From NCBI RefSeq assembly GCF_000738175.1, contig NZ_JFCH01000059.1, positions 98,572 through 162,571 of the forward strand: a DNA stretch of 64,000 nucleotides. Reading direction: 5' to 3'. The notes beneath the pieces were generated by a model that ran no database searches, was not told the DNA's origin, and worked only from the letters and a program-made list of their open reading frames with translations. Position 1 is the stretch's first letter. Every line of letters begins with the position of its first letter. The stretch is from Corynebacterium jeikeium. Its GTDB lineage: Bacteria; Actinomycetota; Actinomycetes; Mycobacteriales; Mycobacteriaceae. The position numbers and the translations under genes are program-made. This document shows positions 1 to 9,971 of the stretch, piece after piece.

Positions 1-1
1 G

Positions 2-1195
2 CTGCTGATGGTCGCTGGCATGGAGCGCTACTACCAGATCGCCCGCTGCTACCGCGACGAGGACTTCCGCGCCGACCGCCAGCCGGAGTTCACCCAGCTA
101 GACGTCGAGATGTCCTTCGTGGACCAGGAAGACGTGATCTCCCTGGCAGAGGAGATCCTGGTGGCCATTTGGAAGGAGATCGGCTACGAGATCTCCACCC
201 CGATCCCGCGCATGACCTACGCCGAGGCGATGAAGTACTACGGCTCCGATAAGCCGGATCTGCGCTTCGACATCCAGATCACCGAGTGCACCGACTTCTT
301 CAAGAACACCACCTTCCGCGTGTTCCAAAACGAATACGTCGGCGCAGTGGTTATGGATGGCGGAGCTGACCAGCCCCGCCGCCAGCTGGATGCCTGGCAG
401 GAGTGGGCCAAGCAGCGCGGCGCGAAGGGCCTGGCCTACATTCTGGTGGGCGAGGATGGCGAGCTGTCCGGCCCGGTGGCCAAGAACATCACCGACGAAG
501 AGCGCGCGGGCATTGCCGAGCACGTCGGCGCCAAGCCAGGCGACTGCATCTTCTTCGCCGCAGGCGAGACCAAGCCGTCCCGCGCCCTGCTAGGTGCTGC
601 CCGTGGCGAGATCGCTAACAAGCTGGGCCTGATCAAGGAAGGCGACTGGGCCTTCACCTGGGTTGTCGACGCCCCACTGTTCGAACCGGCTGCGGATGCC
701 ACCGCGTCTGGCGACGTGGCTCTGGGCCACTCCGCCTGGACTGCCGTGCACCACGCCTTTACCTCCCCGAAGCCGGAGTACCTGGACAACTTCGACGAGA
801 ACCCGGGCGAGGCGCTGGCCTACGCCTACGACATCGTGTGTAATGGCAACGAGATCGGCGGCGGTTCTATTCGTATCCACCAGCCGGACGTTCAGGAGCG
901 CGTGTTCAAGGTCATGGGCATCACCGAGGAGGAGGCTCGCGAGAAGTTCGGCTTCCTGCTGGATGCGTTCGCCTTCGGCGCTCCGCCGCACGGCGGCATC
1001 GCCTTCGGTTGGGACCGCATCGTCTCCCTGCTGGGTGGCTTCGAATCCATCCGCGACGTCATCGCCTTCCCGAAGTCCGGCGGCGGCGTGGATCCGCTGA
1101 CCGACGCCCCGGGCGAGATCTCCGCGGAGCAGCGTAAGGAATCCGGTATCGATTTCAAGCCGAAGAAGGGCCCCAAGGGCCAGAAGGAAAAGTAG
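2..1195 (+). CDS. aspS: Aspartyl-tRNA synthetase, C-terminal part (5' end outside window)
   Basis: Class II aminoacyl-tRNA synthetase that charges tRNA-Asp in the cytoplasm. The frame is open from base 2, so the gene begins before the window; about 397 residues of a protein usually near 600 are present, and the anticodon-binding OB-fold is missing. Motif 2 is visible near the start ([19 protein letters not shown]). A GAD-type insertion fills the middle, and motif 3 ([16 protein letters not shown]) lies near residue 330. The tail is Lys-rich ([11 protein letters not shown]). The next gene starts 10 bases after its stop. Confidence 0.97.
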   Translation: MLMVAGMERYYQIARCYRDEDFRADRQPEFTQLDVEMSFVDQEDVISLAEEILVAIWKEIGYEISTPIPRMTYAEAMKYYGSDKPDLRFDIQITECTDFFKNTTFRVFQNEYVGAVVMDGGADQPRRQLDAWQEWAKQRGAKGLAYILVGEDGELSGPVAKNITDEERAGIAEHVGAKPGDCIFFAAGETKPSRALLGAARGEIANKLGLIKEGDWAFTWVVDAPLFEPAADATASGDVALGHSAWTAVHHAFTSPKPEYLDNFDENPGEALAYAYDIVCNGNEIGGGSIRIHQPDVQERVFKVMGITEEEAREKFGFLLDAFAFGAPPHGGIAFGWDRIVSLLGGFESIRDVIAFPKSGGGVDPLTDAPGEISAEQRKESGIDFKPKKGPKGQKEK

Positions 1196-1205
1196 GCGAG
1201 TAGTA

Positions 1206-2492
1206 GTGCAATCAGTCGAGTCCACTGTCGAGGCGGCAACCCAGGTTTTGGCGACCCGCTTCGGAGGTTCACCCGAACTCAGCGATCCGCAGGATCTGGG
1301 TGGGAGTGGCTCCTCGATGGTTCTGCGCTGCCGGATTTCCGCCGACCCCTTCCTGCAGGAACGCACGGTGGTGATTAAACAGCTGCCGCCGGAAAGCGAA
1401 GGGGATGCGCCCGCCGCGGGTGGTGTCGGCAGCGGTGGGGGCGGCGATGGCTCCAACGAGGGTTCCGGCGACGCAGGGGAGTTCGGTCCGGATGCCCTGG
1501 GCATGCTCCGCGAGGTTGTGGCCTACCAGTACACCAATACTCTGGCGGAGACGGTGCGCCCCGGCCCGGTGCTGCTGGCTTATGACATCGACCAGCGCCT
1601 GCTTATCCTGTCGGACGCGGGCGATGGCACGAGCTTTACCGACGTGCTGACTCTGCAAGATTCCAAGTCCCGCATTGGAGCCCTGCGCAAGCTCGGCCGT
1701 TCGCTAGGCAAGATGCATGCCGCCACGTTTGGTGGCGCGCAGTCGTACTCCACCCTTATGCGCCGCCAGTGCCAGCGCCATAGCATCAGCCCCGAGGCGA
1801 TTGAAGAATCGGACATCGACGTCGGCGAGCTCGTCCAGTCTGGCGTGGACCTCATGATTTCCAACGGGCTGACTATCGACCCGGTGGTACAGCGCTACGC
1901 CACCAAGGCCGTCGAGCGCCAGAACAAGTCCGAATTCCTGGTCTTCACACCCTTCGACCTGGCGCCGGACAACGTCATGCTCACGGACGACATCGTGCTG
2001 CTGGACTATGAATGGGCCGGGTTCCGAGACGCAGCATTCGACGTCGCCTGCGTGGTGGCGGGCTTCCCGCAGGATAATTCCACCCCGGCTTTGGACGAGT
2101 CGGAGACCACGGAGTTCCTCGCCGCCTGGCGTGCGGAAGCACAGCAGATCTGGCCCGCCATCTCTGAAGACAAGGTCTTCCACGACTGGGTAATGTCCGC
2201 CCTCATCGGCTGGGCTTTCCTGTCGCTGATCATGATGTACTACGGTCGGCTTTCCGTGGCCAAGCACTCTTCGTTCGTCTTCGGCGATGAGTCCGATAAC
2301 CAGGAGGTTTCGCGCTCTATCCGCCATATGTCGGAGGAGCAGCTTGAGGATCTGGCTACGACTGTGGAGGCCATCCAGCGCTTCTCCCGCCGACGCGAGT
2401 CCAAGAGCTTCGCGGCGATCGGCGAGTTTGCGCAGGTTCTTTTGAAGGTGCTGTCGCAGCTGGGAGCCTTCCCGAACGAGCGCGAAGACTAA
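1206..2492 (+). CDS. Divergent aminoglycoside-phosphotransferase-like (APH/choline kinase fold) protein
   Basis: 428 residues with a GTG start. The C-terminal half carries the protein-kinase-like APH core: a catalytic-loop motif [12 protein letters not shown] around residues 249-260, with Asp252 and Asn257 kept, and a metal-binding segment LLDYEWAG around 264-271. The His that normally sits two residues before the catalytic Asp (HxDxxxxN) is Pro here. A Gly/Ser/Glu-rich low-complexity insert occupies roughly residues 59-97 of the N-lobe. The substrate is unknown. It lies between aspS and rarA with 10- and 19-base gaps, so it is probably co-transcribed. I infer a small-molecule kinase or an inactive relative, not an antibiotic-resistance gene. 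Confidence 0.8.
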   Translation: MQSVESTVEAATQVLATRFGGSPELSDPQDLGGSGSSMVLRCRISADPFLQERTVVIKQLPPESEGDAPAAGGVGSGGGGDGSNEGSGDAGEFGPDALGMLREVVAYQYTNTLAETVRPGPVLLAYDIDQRLLILSDAGDGTSFTDVLTLQDSKSRIGALRKLGRSLGKMHAATFGGAQSYSTLMRRQCQRHSISPEAIEESDIDVGELVQSGVDLMISNGLTIDPVVQRYATKAVERQNKSEFLVFTPFDLAPDNVMLTDDIVLLDYEWAGFRDAAFDVACVVAGFPQDNSTPALDESETTEFLAAWRAEAQQIWPAISEDKVFHDWVMSALIGWAFLSLIMMYYGRLSVAKHSSFVFGDESDNQEVSRSIRHMSEEQLEDLATTVEAIQRFSRRRESKSFAAIGEFAQVLLKVLSQLGAFPNERED

Positions 2493-2511
2493 CGCCCGAC
2501 GCTTAAAGCCG

Positions 2512-3906
2512 ATGGACGATCTGTTTTCCCAAGGTCAGCAGGGCCGTGGCGCCGCTGCGACAAACGGAACCGACGAGAACGCCGCGGAGGCGTACTTTCA
2601 CCCTGGCTCCCACGCCCCACTGGCGGTTCGCATGCGCCCCCGCAGCCTCGACGAGGTGGTCGGCCAGGACAAAGTTCTCGGCCCTGGTTCGCCGCTTCGC
2701 CGACTAATCGAGGGCCAGGGCGATACCTCCGTCATCCTCTACGGCCCGCCCGGCACCGGCAAGACCACTATCGCCAGCCTCATCTCCCAGGCTTCTGGCC
2801 GCCGCTTCGAAGCCTTGAGCGCCCTGAACTCCGGCGTGAAGGAAGTCCGCGCAATCATCGAACAAGCTCGCAAGCGCCTGGTCTTGGGCGAGCACACCGT
2901 GCTGTTCATCGACGAGGTCCACCGCTTTTCCAAGACCCAGCAGGATGCGCTGCTCTCCGCCGTCGAGAACCGCACCGTCCTACTGGTTGCCGCCACCACC
3001 GAAAACCCCTCGTTCTCTGTGGTTTCGCCGCTCTTGTCGCGGTCGTTGCTTGTCCAACTGTCTTCTCTTAGTGACGCCGACATTCGCACCGTACTGCAGC
3101 GTGCCCTCGACGACGAGCGCGGCTACGCTGGCCGTCTGCGGGTGACCTCCGAGGCGATGGATCAGCTCGTCGCCATGGCGGCCGGGGATGCCCGCCGTAG
3201 TCTGACGTACCTGGAGGCCGCGGCCGAGGGAGTCGAGCCGGATGGGGAGAACGGCGTGGCGGAGCTGGTGGCGTCACAAGTAAAAAAGTCCCTCAACAAG
3301 GCAGTGGCGCGGTACGACCGCGACGGCGACCAGCACTACGACATCACCAGTGCCTTCATTAAATCCATCCGTGGTTCGGATCCGGACGCCGCGCTGCACT
3401 ACCTAGCCCGCATGCTGGAAGGCGGCGAAGATCCGCGCTTCATCGCCCGCAGACTGGTTATCCATGCCAGCGAGGACATCGGCATGGCCGACCCGCAGGC
3501 GCTGCAGGTGGCGGTGGCGGCATATCACGCGGTGAGCTTCATCGGCATGCCGGAGGCACGGCTCAACCTGGCGCAGGCCACGATCCACCTGGCGACCGCG
3601 CCGAAGTCCAACGGGGTGATCGCAGCCATCAACTCTGCCATCGGGGACGTGCAGGCAGGCAAGGGCGGGACAGTACCGGCTCACTTGCGCGACGGCCACT
3701 ACCAGGGGGCGAAGGCACTCGGCAACGCGGTGGGATACGTCTATCCGCACGACGACCCCAAGGGCGTGGTGCCGCAGCAGTACCTGCCGGACGATCTGAA
3801 GGACGCGGTGTACTACCAGCCGACAACCCACGGCCACGAAAAGACCATTGCTGCGCGCTTGAGTAGCCTTAGGGCTATCGTTCGCTCCTTCTTAACCCGG
3901 GGGTAG
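2512..3906 (+). CDS. rarA: Replication-associated recombination protein A (AAA+ ATPase)
   Basis: 464 residues, the expected length for RarA/MgsA, an AAA+ clamp-loader-like ATPase that acts at stalled replication forks. Walker A is GPPGTGKTT at residues 78-86 and Walker B is LFIDEVHRF at 131-139. Sensor 1 follows in [10 protein letters not shown]. The C-terminal tetramerisation region is present ([15 protein letters not shown] and the [19 protein letters not shown] stretch). The N-terminus (DDLFSQ) resembles the SSB-interacting peptides seen in the family. Its TAG stop overlaps the TAGAAT hexamer proposed as the alaS -10 element. Confidence 0.95.
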   Translation: MDDLFSQGQQGRGAAATNGTDENAAEAYFHPGSHAPLAVRMRPRSLDEVVGQDKVLGPGSPLRRLIEGQGDTSVILYGPPGTGKTTIASLISQASGRRFEALSALNSGVKEVRAIIEQARKRLVLGEHTVLFIDEVHRFSKTQQDALLSAVENRTVLLVAATTENPSFSVVSPLLSRSLLVQLSSLSDADIRTVLQRALDDERGYAGRLRVTSEAMDQLVAMAAGDARRSLTYLEAAAEGVEPDGENGVAELVASQVKKSLNKAVARYDRDGDQHYDITSAFIKSIRGSDPDAALHYLARMLEGGEDPRFIARRLVIHASEDIGMADPQALQVAVAAYHAVSFIGMPEARLNLAQATIHLATAPKSNGVIAAINSAIGDVQAGKGGTVPAHLRDGHYQGAKALGNAVGYVYPHDDPKGVVPQQYLPDDLKDAVYYQPTTHGHEKTIAARLSSLRAIVRSFLTRG

Positions 3907-3909
3907 AAT
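3904..3909 (+). promoter_or_regulatory. Candidate -10 element for alaS (TAGAAT)
   Basis: TAGAAT overlaps the rarA stop codon and lies about 50 bases before the alaS GTG. A TTCGCT hexamer 17 bases upstream is only a weak -35. Corynebacterial promoters are often recognisable from the -10 alone, so this is plausible but unproven. Confidence 0.45.
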
Positions 3910-3959
3910 GTACGCATTCCATTTACAGTCGACATAGAACTCTACGAGGTAAAGCCACC

Positions 3960-6623
3960 GTGCAAACGCATGAGATCCGCCAGCGCTTCATCGAGCACTT
4001 CACCAAGGCCGGGCACACCGAGGTACCCAGCGCATCGCTGATCCTGGACGACCCGAACCTTCTGTTCGTGAACGCCGGCATGGTTCCGTTCAAGCCCTAC
4101 TTCCTGGGCCAGCAGAACCCACCGTTTGAAAACGGCACGGCGACCTCCATCCAGAAGTGCGTGCGCACCCTGGACATCGACGAGGTCGGCATCACCACCC
4201 GCCACAACACGTTCTTTCAGATGGCGGGAAACTTCTCCTTCGGCGCTTACTTCAAGGAAGGTGCGATCACGCACGCCTGGACGCTGCTGACCGATCCGGT
4301 GGAAGAAGGCGGACTGGGCCTGGACCCGGAGCGCCTGTGGGTTACAGTTTTTACCGACGACGACGAAGCGGCGGAGATCTGGAACAAGAAGATCGGGGTG
4401 CCCGAGCACAAGATCCAACGCCTCGGCATGGAGGATAACTACTGGTCCATGGGCATTCCCGGCCCGTGTGGTCCCTGCTCGGAGATCTACTACGACCGCG
4501 GCCCGGAGCACGGCCAGGAGGGCGGCCCGATCGTCGATGACACCCGCTACATCGAGATCTGGAACCTCGTTTTCATGGAGAACGAGCGCGGCGAGGGGCT
4601 GGGCAAGGGCAACTTCGAGATCGTCGGCAAGCTGCCGAAGAAGAACATCGATACCGGCCTGGGCATCGAGCGTGTCGCCTGCATCCTGCAGGACGTGGAC
4701 AACGTGTACGAAACTGACCTTCTGCGCCCCGTGATCGACGTGGCCCAGGAGGTCACCGGCGCCAAGTACGGAGCCGACCAGGCTAACGACGTGCGCTTCC
4801 GCGTGATCGCCGATCACTCCCGCACCGGTCTGATGCTGATGCTGGACGGCGTGACTCCCGGCAACGAGGGCCGCGGCTACATCCTGCGCCGCCTACTGCG
4901 CCGAATCATCCGCTCCGCCCGCCTGCTGGGCGCAACGGGGGAGACCCTGGAGAGGTTCATGGACACCGTGCGCGAGACCATGACGCCCTCCTACCCGGAA
5001 ATCGCCGAGAACTACGAGCGCATTCGCGCCGTAGCTCTGGCAGAGGAGAAGTCCTTCCTGAAGACCCTGGAATCCGGATCCCAGATGTTCGACATCTGGG
5101 CCCACGGTGCCAAGGAACGCGGCGAGGATACCGTCCCGGGCGACGTTGCTTTCTCCCTGCACGACACCCATGGCTTCCCGATCGACCTGACCCAGGAGAT
5201 GGCCGCCGAGGCCGGCCTGAAGGTGGACATCGACGGCTTCCACGACCTGATGGCGGAGCAGAAGGCCCGCGCCAAGGCCGATAACAACGCCAAGAAGCTG
5301 GGCCACGTGGATCAGACGATCTACCGTCCGTTCGTGGATAACCACCCGACCGTGTTCACCGGCTACGAGAACCTGGCTGACGAGGCCTCCGTGCTGGGCA
5401 TCATCCGCGACGGCGCGCTGGTGGAGACTGCCCCGGAGGGCGCTGCCGCTCAGGTGATCCTGGACCGCACCCCGTTCTACGCCGAGGCCGGCGGCCAGAT
5501 GGCTGATCGCGGCGAGATGACCACCACCTCGGGCTCCGCCCGTGTGGAGGACGTGCAGAAGGTCGGCAAGAAGGTCTGGGTACACCACGTGACCGTGAGC
5601 GGCGGCGAGCTGGCCGTGGGCCAAAAGGTACAGGCAACGGTGGACAAGGCGTGGCGCCACCAGGCTCGCCAGGCGCACTCCGGCACGCACCTGATTCACG
5701 CCGCCCTGCGCGAGGTGCTGGGGCCAACAGCCGTGCAGGCCGGCTCCATGAACAAGCCGGGCTACCTGCGCTTCGACTTCAACTACGGCGAGCAGCTGAC
5801 CGAAAACCAGCTGAACCAGATCGAGGAGATCGCCAACGGCGCGGTGGATAGCGACTACCAGGTGAACACCATCGAGACCTCCCTGGAGGAGGCCAAGGCG
5901 ATGGGCGCTATGGCCCTGTTCGGCGAGAATTACGGTTCCGAGGTGCGCGTCGTGGAGATCGGCGGCCCGTTCTCCATGGAGCTGTGCGGCGGTATCCACG
6001 TGGAGCACTCTTCCCAGGTCGGCCCGATCTCAGTGCTCGGCGAGTCCTCCGTCGGCTCCGGCGTGCGCCGCATCGAGGCCTACACGGGCATGGATTCCTT
6101 CCGCTTCCTGAGTACCGAGAAGTCTCTGGTGGCTGGCCTGGCAACCAGCCTGAAGACCCCGAGCGAGGAACTACCGGAGCGCATCGACGCGCTTACTGCC
6201 AAACTGAAGGCCGCCGAGAAGCAGATCCAGCAGCTGCGTGCGCAGCAGCTGCAGGGGCAGGTCGGCCAGCTGGTGGAGAAGGCCGAAACTATCGGCGAGG
6301 TCAAGGTTCTGGCCGAGCGGCTGCCCGAAGGTGTGGCCGCCGGTGACCTGCGCACCCTGGCCATGGATGCGAAGAACCGCCTGGGCTCCGAGCCCGCCGT
6401 CGTGGTCTTTGCTTCCGTAGACGGCGAGAAGGTACCTTTCGTCGCCGCTGCAAACGACGCTGCTGTGGACAAGGGCATTAAGGCCGGCGAGCTCGTCAAG
6501 GCCTTCGGGGAGAAGGTTTCTGGTCGCGGTGGCGGTAAGCCGGCCATGGCGCAGGGCTCTGGTTCGGACGCCGCCGGCATCCCCGCCGGCATCGAAGCCG
6601 TCAAGAGCGCACTGCGCGGATAG
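3960..6623 (+). CDS. alaS: Alanyl-tRNA synthetase
   Basis: 887 residues with a GTG start, full length. The N-terminal class II catalytic core starts at once ([21 protein letters not shown]). The editing domain shows the Zn-binding His pair in [11 protein letters not shown] near residue 573 and the Cys/His pair in [10 protein letters not shown] near 674. A coiled-coil segment ([19 protein letters not shown]) precedes the C-terminal C-Ala/DHHA1 domain, which has a Gly-rich tail ([15 protein letters not shown]). It charges tRNA-Ala and hydrolyses mischarged Ser- or Gly-tRNA-Ala. The ruvX gene follows after 21 bases. Confidence 0.98.
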   Translation: MQTHEIRQRFIEHFTKAGHTEVPSASLILDDPNLLFVNAGMVPFKPYFLGQQNPPFENGTATSIQKCVRTLDIDEVGITTRHNTFFQMAGNFSFGAYFKEGAITHAWTLLTDPVEEGGLGLDPERLWVTVFTDDDEAAEIWNKKIGVPEHKIQRLGMEDNYWSMGIPGPCGPCSEIYYDRGPEHGQEGGPIVDDTRYIEIWNLVFMENERGEGLGKGNFEIVGKLPKKNIDTGLGIERVACILQDVDNVYETDLLRPVIDVAQEVTGAKYGADQANDVRFRVIADHSRTGLMLMLDGVTPGNEGRGYILRRLLRRIIRSARLLGATGETLERFMDTVRETMTPSYPEIAENYERIRAVALAEEKSFLKTLESGSQMFDIWAHGAKERGEDTVPGDVAFSLHDTHGFPIDLTQEMAAEAGLKVDIDGFHDLMAEQKARAKADNNAKKLGHVDQTIYRPFVDNHPTVFTGYENLADEASVLGIIRDGALVETAPEGAAAQVILDRTPFYAEAGGQMADRGEMTTTSGSARVEDVQKVGKKVWVHHVTVSGGELAVGQKVQATVDKAWRHQARQAHSGTHLIHAALREVLGPTAVQAGSMNKPGYLRFDFNYGEQLTENQLNQIEEIANGAVDSDYQVNTIETSLEEAKAMGAMALFGENYGSEVRVVEIGGPFSMELCGGIHVEHSSQVGPISVLGESSVGSGVRRIEAYTGMDSFRFLSTEKSLVAGLATSLKTPSEELPERIDALTAKLKAAEKQIQQLRAQQLQGQVGQLVEKAETIGEVKVLAERLPEGVAAGDLRTLAMDAKNRLGSEPAVVVFASVDGEKVPFVAAANDAAVDKGIKAGELVKAFGEKVSGRGGGKPAMAQGSGSDAAGIPAGIEAVKSALRG

Positions 6624-6644
6624 TCGCGCGGGGAGTTTTCGCTG

Positions 6645-7112
6645 ATGCAGACCGAGAAGCCAGATCCAGCCACCGACCCCGGCCGCGGGCGGAGGCTCGG
6701 CCTCGACGTAGGCACCGTGCGCATTGGAGTGGCGATCTCGGACCCGGACTGCATCCTCGCCACACCCGTGGAGACCGTTCAGGCCACCGCGGACGACGCG
6801 GATGTACAGCGTGTGGCGGAGATCTGCCGGGAGAATTTCGTGGTGGAGATTGTGGTGGGCCTACCGGTCGCGCTGCGCGGAAACCATACACAAAGCACCC
6901 TGAATGCAGAGGAATTTGCGCGGCTGGTTAAAGAGGAATTGCCGGATATTCCACTGCGCATGGTGGACGAAAGAATGTCTACGATGGCCGCTACGCAGGC
7001 TTTTCACGCCTCCGGCGTCAATAGTAAAAAAGGCAGAAAGAAGATCGACCAGGCCGCAGCAGTACATATTCTGCAGGGGTGGTTAGACACGCGGCGGCGC
7101 GTGCTTTCCTAA
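6645..7112 (+). CDS. ruvX: Putative Holliday junction resolvase / pre-16S rRNA nuclease, YqgF family
   Basis: 155 residues, RNase H-like fold. The first acidic strand is LGLDVGTVRIGVAISD near residue 17. VGLPVALRGNHTQST, VDERMSTMAA and the conserved C-terminal segment KKIDQAAAVHILQGWLD follow in the usual order. YqgF proteins process the 5' end of 16S rRNA or resolve junctions; the sequence cannot decide between these. A GGGGAG ribosome site lies 8-10 bases before the ATG. The alaS-ruvX-mltG order is the usual actinobacterial one. A GGCGTCAATA copy of the dispersed motif lies inside the gene at 7014. Confidence 0.93.
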   Translation: MQTEKPDPATDPGRGRRLGLDVGTVRIGVAISDPDCILATPVETVQATADDADVQRVAEICRENFVVEIVVGLPVALRGNHTQSTLNAEEFARLVKEELPDIPLRMVDERMSTMAATQAFHASGVNSKKGRKKIDQAAAVHILQGWLDTRRRVLS

Positions 7113-7228
7113 AATTTATCAATTCGTGAGAAAATGACGGGCGACGCTTAACGTTGTTGGGCTCAGCTTGTAATTGACGTTATAGAGCAAACCCAAGAGT
7201 AAACCAGTACGAAAGGCCACACGGATCT

Positions 7229-8383
7229 ATGGGACCGACCCGTAACATGCAGCCGAAGTTTAGAAGGCGCCGGCAACTCGCCGCCGCACTGGCTATCGCT
7301 CTGGTCGTCCTGTTGATCGGTACCTGCGCCTACGTCTGGTACCAGCGCGACGTTGTAGCCGTGCGCGATTACGAAGGGGAGGGCAACGGCAACGTCGTCA
7401 TGGTGCGCGTGGGGCCCGGCGACTCCGTGGATAGCCTGTCCGAGCAGCTGGTGGAAAAGGACGTGGTGGGCTCCCGCCGTGCCCTGATGTCCGCCGCGGA
7501 ACGCAAGGAGCCGGAGCTGCAGGCGGGCTACTACCCGCTGCAAGAGCAAATGTCCGCGGACAAGGCCCTGGAGTGGCTGTCTAGCGATGAGCGCCGCCGC
7601 GGCGTGGTCGATATTCCCAACGGCTTGACTCTGCAAGACGTCCAGGTAGTCGACGGTGATAACCGTAAGGGTATATTCACTCTGATCTCCGAACAGACCT
7701 GCCAGGACGAGCACACCTGTGTGTCCGTCGAAGACCTGCAGAAGGCTGCGGCGCAGACCCCGCCAGAGCAGCTGGAGATTGCGGATTGGGCCGTGGATAA
7801 GGTGAATGCGCGCGGCGATGACCCGAAGCGTATCGAAGGCCTGATTTCCCCCGGCGTGCATCTGTTCGACCCAACCAGTAGCCCGGAGGAGATCCTGAAG
7901 TCCTTGCTGAATACCTCTAAGGAGCAGTACGAGAACACCGGACTGCTGACTTCCGCGGAGAAGGTCGGCTTGAGCCCCTATGACATGCTGGTGGCGGCAT
8001 CCCTGGTGGAGCGCGAGGCGCCGGAGGGCGACTTCGACAAGGTCGCGCGCGTGATCCTGAACCGCCTGCATGAGAACCAGAAGCTCGAGTTCGACTCGAC
8101 GGTGAACTACGACCTGAGCGAGGTTGAGGTCGCCACCACCGACGAGGATCGTAAGCGCCCGACTCCGTGGAATACTTATGCCAAGGAGGGGCTGCCGGAC
8201 ACCCCGATTTCCTCGCCCGGCCTGCAGGCACTCCACGCGATCGAGAACCCGGCAGAGGGTGACTGGTTGTACTTCGTTACCGTCGACCGCGACGGACGAA
8301 CCGTCTTCAACCGCGACTTCGACGCGCACGAGCGAGCCATCGAGGAATCCCGCCGCAACGGTGTGCTGGATTCGAACCGCTAG
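7229..8383 (+). CDS. mltG: Endolytic peptidoglycan transglycosylase (YceG family)
   Basis: 384 residues. A basic N-terminus (RRRRQL) precedes one membrane anchor (about residues 16-38), then a LysM-like segment and the YceG catalytic domain. The catalytic Glu lies in AASLVEREAPEGD near residue 259, and DSTVNYDLSEVE, PTPWNTYAKEGLPDTPISSPG and the C-terminal YFV strand are all present. MltG cuts nascent glycan strands at the outer face of the membrane. The start at 7229 was kept although AAAGG lies 13 bases away; an ATG at 7247 (MQPKFRRRR) is a reasonable alternative. Confidence 0.95.
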   Translation: MGPTRNMQPKFRRRRQLAAALAIALVVLLIGTCAYVWYQRDVVAVRDYEGEGNGNVVMVRVGPGDSVDSLSEQLVEKDVVGSRRALMSAAERKEPELQAGYYPLQEQMSADKALEWLSSDERRRGVVDIPNGLTLQDVQVVDGDNRKGIFTLISEQTCQDEHTCVSVEDLQKAAAQTPPEQLEIADWAVDKVNARGDDPKRIEGLISPGVHLFDPTSSPEEILKSLLNTSKEQYENTGLLTSAEKVGLSPYDMLVAASLVEREAPEGDFDKVARVILNRLHENQKLEFDSTVNYDLSEVEVATTDEDRKRPTPWNTYAKEGLPDTPISSPGLQALHAIENPAEGDWLYFVTVDRDGRTVFNRDFDAHERAIEESRRNGVLDSNR

Positions 8384-8390
8384 CCCTCGA

Positions 8391-8450
8391 GGCAAGGTTG
8401 TGCAAGGCTGTGCAAGCCAGTTCAACCCAGAACAAGCCAGAACAAGCCAA
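8391..8450 (+). repeat. Degenerate 10-bp tandem repeats in the aroE leader
   Basis: The mltG-aroE gap reads as six consecutive 10-base units: GGCAAGGTTG, TGCAAGGCTG, TGCAAGCCAG, TTCAACCCAG, AACAAGCCAG, AACAAGCCAA. Neighbouring units differ at one to four positions. The later units are A/C-rich and poor in G, so the RNA should be largely unpaired. The aroE ribosome site (AAAGGGTG) follows at once. Confidence 0.7.
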
Positions 8451-8475
8451 ACTCAAAAGCAAAGGGTGAATAAGT

Positions 8476-9360
8476 ATGTCCGCCGCAGGCCATGTGCTGT
8501 CGGTAGATGAATTCCTGGAGACGCCCGGCATGCGCTGTGCGGTGCTGGGTAGCCCGATCGAACACTCGCTGTCCCCGCAGCTGCACAACGCCGGATACCG
8601 CGCGCTGGGGCTAGAGATGGACTACTACCGCGTGGAGGCGGGGGAGTCGCGCGACATGCGCCGACTGCTGAGCGAGTCTGGCGATCAGATTCGTGGCTTC
8701 TCCGTGACTATGCCCGGCAAGCAGGCCGCCTTGGAGTTGGCTGACCTGGCAACGAACCGTGCGCAAGAGATCGGCTCCGCCAATACTCTCGTGCCACAAG
8801 GCGATGGGAGGTGGCTGGCCGACAACACGGACGTGGACGGTGTGACTCGCTGCCTGGAACACCTGTACGGCGGGGACACCTCCGCTCTGCAGGGCGCCAA
8901 AGCGGTGATCGTCGGCAACGGCGGCACTGCCCGCCCGGCCGTTGCGGCGCTGGCGGCTGCCGGCGTCACCGAGGTGACGGTGCTGGCGCGTTCCGAGCGC
9001 GCCCTGAACCTGCAGGCCGTGGTGGAGACCATGGGCATGGAGTTCTCCTGGGCCCGCTTCGAGGAAGCCGACATCGCCGGGACCTGCGCCGATGCCGCCG
9101 CCGTGATCTCCACGATCCCGGCCCACGCCGCCGAGGCGTTGGCCGAGGGGCTGTGCGCCGCCGCGGGCATCGTGGACGTGATCTATGACCCCTATCCCAC
9201 GCCGTTGCTTTCCGCGGCTCAAGCGAGGTCGATCCCACACGCCGACGGTCTGCGCATGTTGGCGGGCCAGGCTGAGGAACAGTTCCGCCTGTTCACAGGC
9301 CACCCGGCTCCGGATGGGCTGATGCTGGATACCGTGCTGCGAGCGAAGGGGCAAGCCTAG
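8476..9360 (+). CDS. aroE: Shikimate 5-dehydrogenase
   Basis: 294 residues. It reduces 3-dehydroshikimate to shikimate with NADPH. Shikimate-binding motif SPIEHSLSPQLHNAGY covers residues 26-41. The catalytic Lys is K82 in SVTMPGKQAALELAD and the catalytic Asp is D119 in DNTDVDG. The dinucleotide-binding turn (VIVGNGGTARPAVAAL) follows, and the C-terminus has GLRMLAGQAEEQFRLFTG. It opens the local aromatic block; aroC, aroK, aroB and aroQ lie downstream. The start ATG follows the AAAGGGTG site. Confidence 0.96.
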   Translation: MSAAGHVLSVDEFLETPGMRCAVLGSPIEHSLSPQLHNAGYRALGLEMDYYRVEAGESRDMRRLLSESGDQIRGFSVTMPGKQAALELADLATNRAQEIGSANTLVPQGDGRWLADNTDVDGVTRCLEHLYGGDTSALQGAKAVIVGNGGTARPAVAALAAAGVTEVTVLARSERALNLQAVVETMGMEFSWARFEEADIAGTCADAAAVISTIPAHAAEALAEGLCAAAGIVDVIYDPYPTPLLSAAQARSIPHADGLRMLAGQAEEQFRLFTGHPAPDGLMLDTVLRAKGQA

Positions 9361-9371
9361 TTTCTCGCCCT

Positions 9372-9396
9372 TGTGGATAAGTTTTCGCTATCCACA
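9372..9396. promoter_or_regulatory. Inverted pair of DnaA-box-like sites
   Basis: The minus strand carries a perfect TTATCCACA at 9372-9380. Eight bases further on, the plus strand carries CTATCCACA (one mismatch) at 9388-9396. The two face each other across an 8-bp inverted repeat with a 9-base spacer. They sit just after the aroE stop, before the peptidase gene. The same sequence could form an RNA hairpin and act as a weak terminator, although no T-run follows. Confidence 0.5.
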
Positions 9397-9461
9397 GGCC
9401 GATCCTTCGGGAGGCAGTGCGCACGGGAGTCTGTCCTCGCGCCTGACTATTCTTCCGAAGC

Positions 9462-9917
9462 GTGTATGCGACTTCGCTTCTTTCCTGGTGGCCGCTGCTG
9501 CTTTTCGTGCCGTGGGCTATCGCCCTTTTTATTATTGACGCCCGCACCTCCCGCTTGCCCAACTATCTGACGCTTCCCGCGATACCCGCCGCAGGAGTCG
9601 TGCCCGTGCTTCTTCCCGGCGCTAACGGCTGGGCTCTGCTCGGCGGGTTGACCTGGTGGGCGGTGGCCTTCGGACTTCCGCTGCTACATCCTCGGCTGGC
9701 GGCCGGTGGCGGGGATGCAAAGCTCGCGCTGACGACGGGAACACTGGCCGCTATCGTCGCTCCTTTGGGCGCTCTGGCCGCGCTGGGATTGAGCGGTGTG
9801 ATGCACTGCTTCCTTCGCGGTGGGCAAAGAGCAGGCCGCGATAAGGCCAGCCCCCACGGCCCGGCGATGTTGGTGGCGACGGGGGCGGTGGTGGTGGCGT
9901 CATTAATCTTCCGTTAA
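9462..9917 (+). CDS. Short prepilin peptidase, A24 family (TadV/CpaA-like)
   Basis: 151 residues with a GTG start; mostly hydrophobic with about four to five membrane segments. The two aspartates of A24 aspartic peptidases are present: D26 in FIIDARTSRLPNYLT and D85 in GGGDAKLALT. It has only the peptidase half and lacks the N-terminal methyltransferase/Zn domain of full PilD/ComC proteins. The family cleaves leader peptides of type IV pilin-like proteins in the membrane. No pilin or secretion ATPase gene is in the window, so its substrates must be encoded elsewhere. Confidence 0.85.
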   Translation: MYATSLLSWWPLLLFVPWAIALFIIDARTSRLPNYLTLPAIPAAGVVPVLLPGANGWALLGGLTWWAVAFGLPLLHPRLAAGGGDAKLALTTGTLAAIVAPLGALAALGLSGVMHCFLRGGQRAGRDKASPHGPAMLVATGAVVVASLIFR

Positions 9918-9958
9918 TAATCCGGGACGTCATTGAAGCTAAGGCTGCATATGGCCTG

Positions 9959-9964
9959 TATCAT
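9959..9964 (+). promoter_or_regulatory. Candidate -10 element (TATCAT) for a leaderless aroC transcript
   Basis: TATCAT ends seven bases before the aroC ATG at 9972. There is no purine-rich ribosome site between them, so transcription would begin at or next to the start codon. A TTGAAG hexamer lies 20 bases upstream, which is long for a -35 spacer. Confidence 0.45.
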
Positions 9965-9971
9965 GCTCTTT

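Noticed and set aside
4893..6008. 371-residue minus-strand frame opposite alaS
   Set aside because: Antisense shadow with low-complexity His/Val/Leu content.
9933..9971. TTG start 13 codons upstream of aroC
   Set aside because: Chorismate synthases begin [12 protein letters not shown]; the extra codons overlap the putative promoter.
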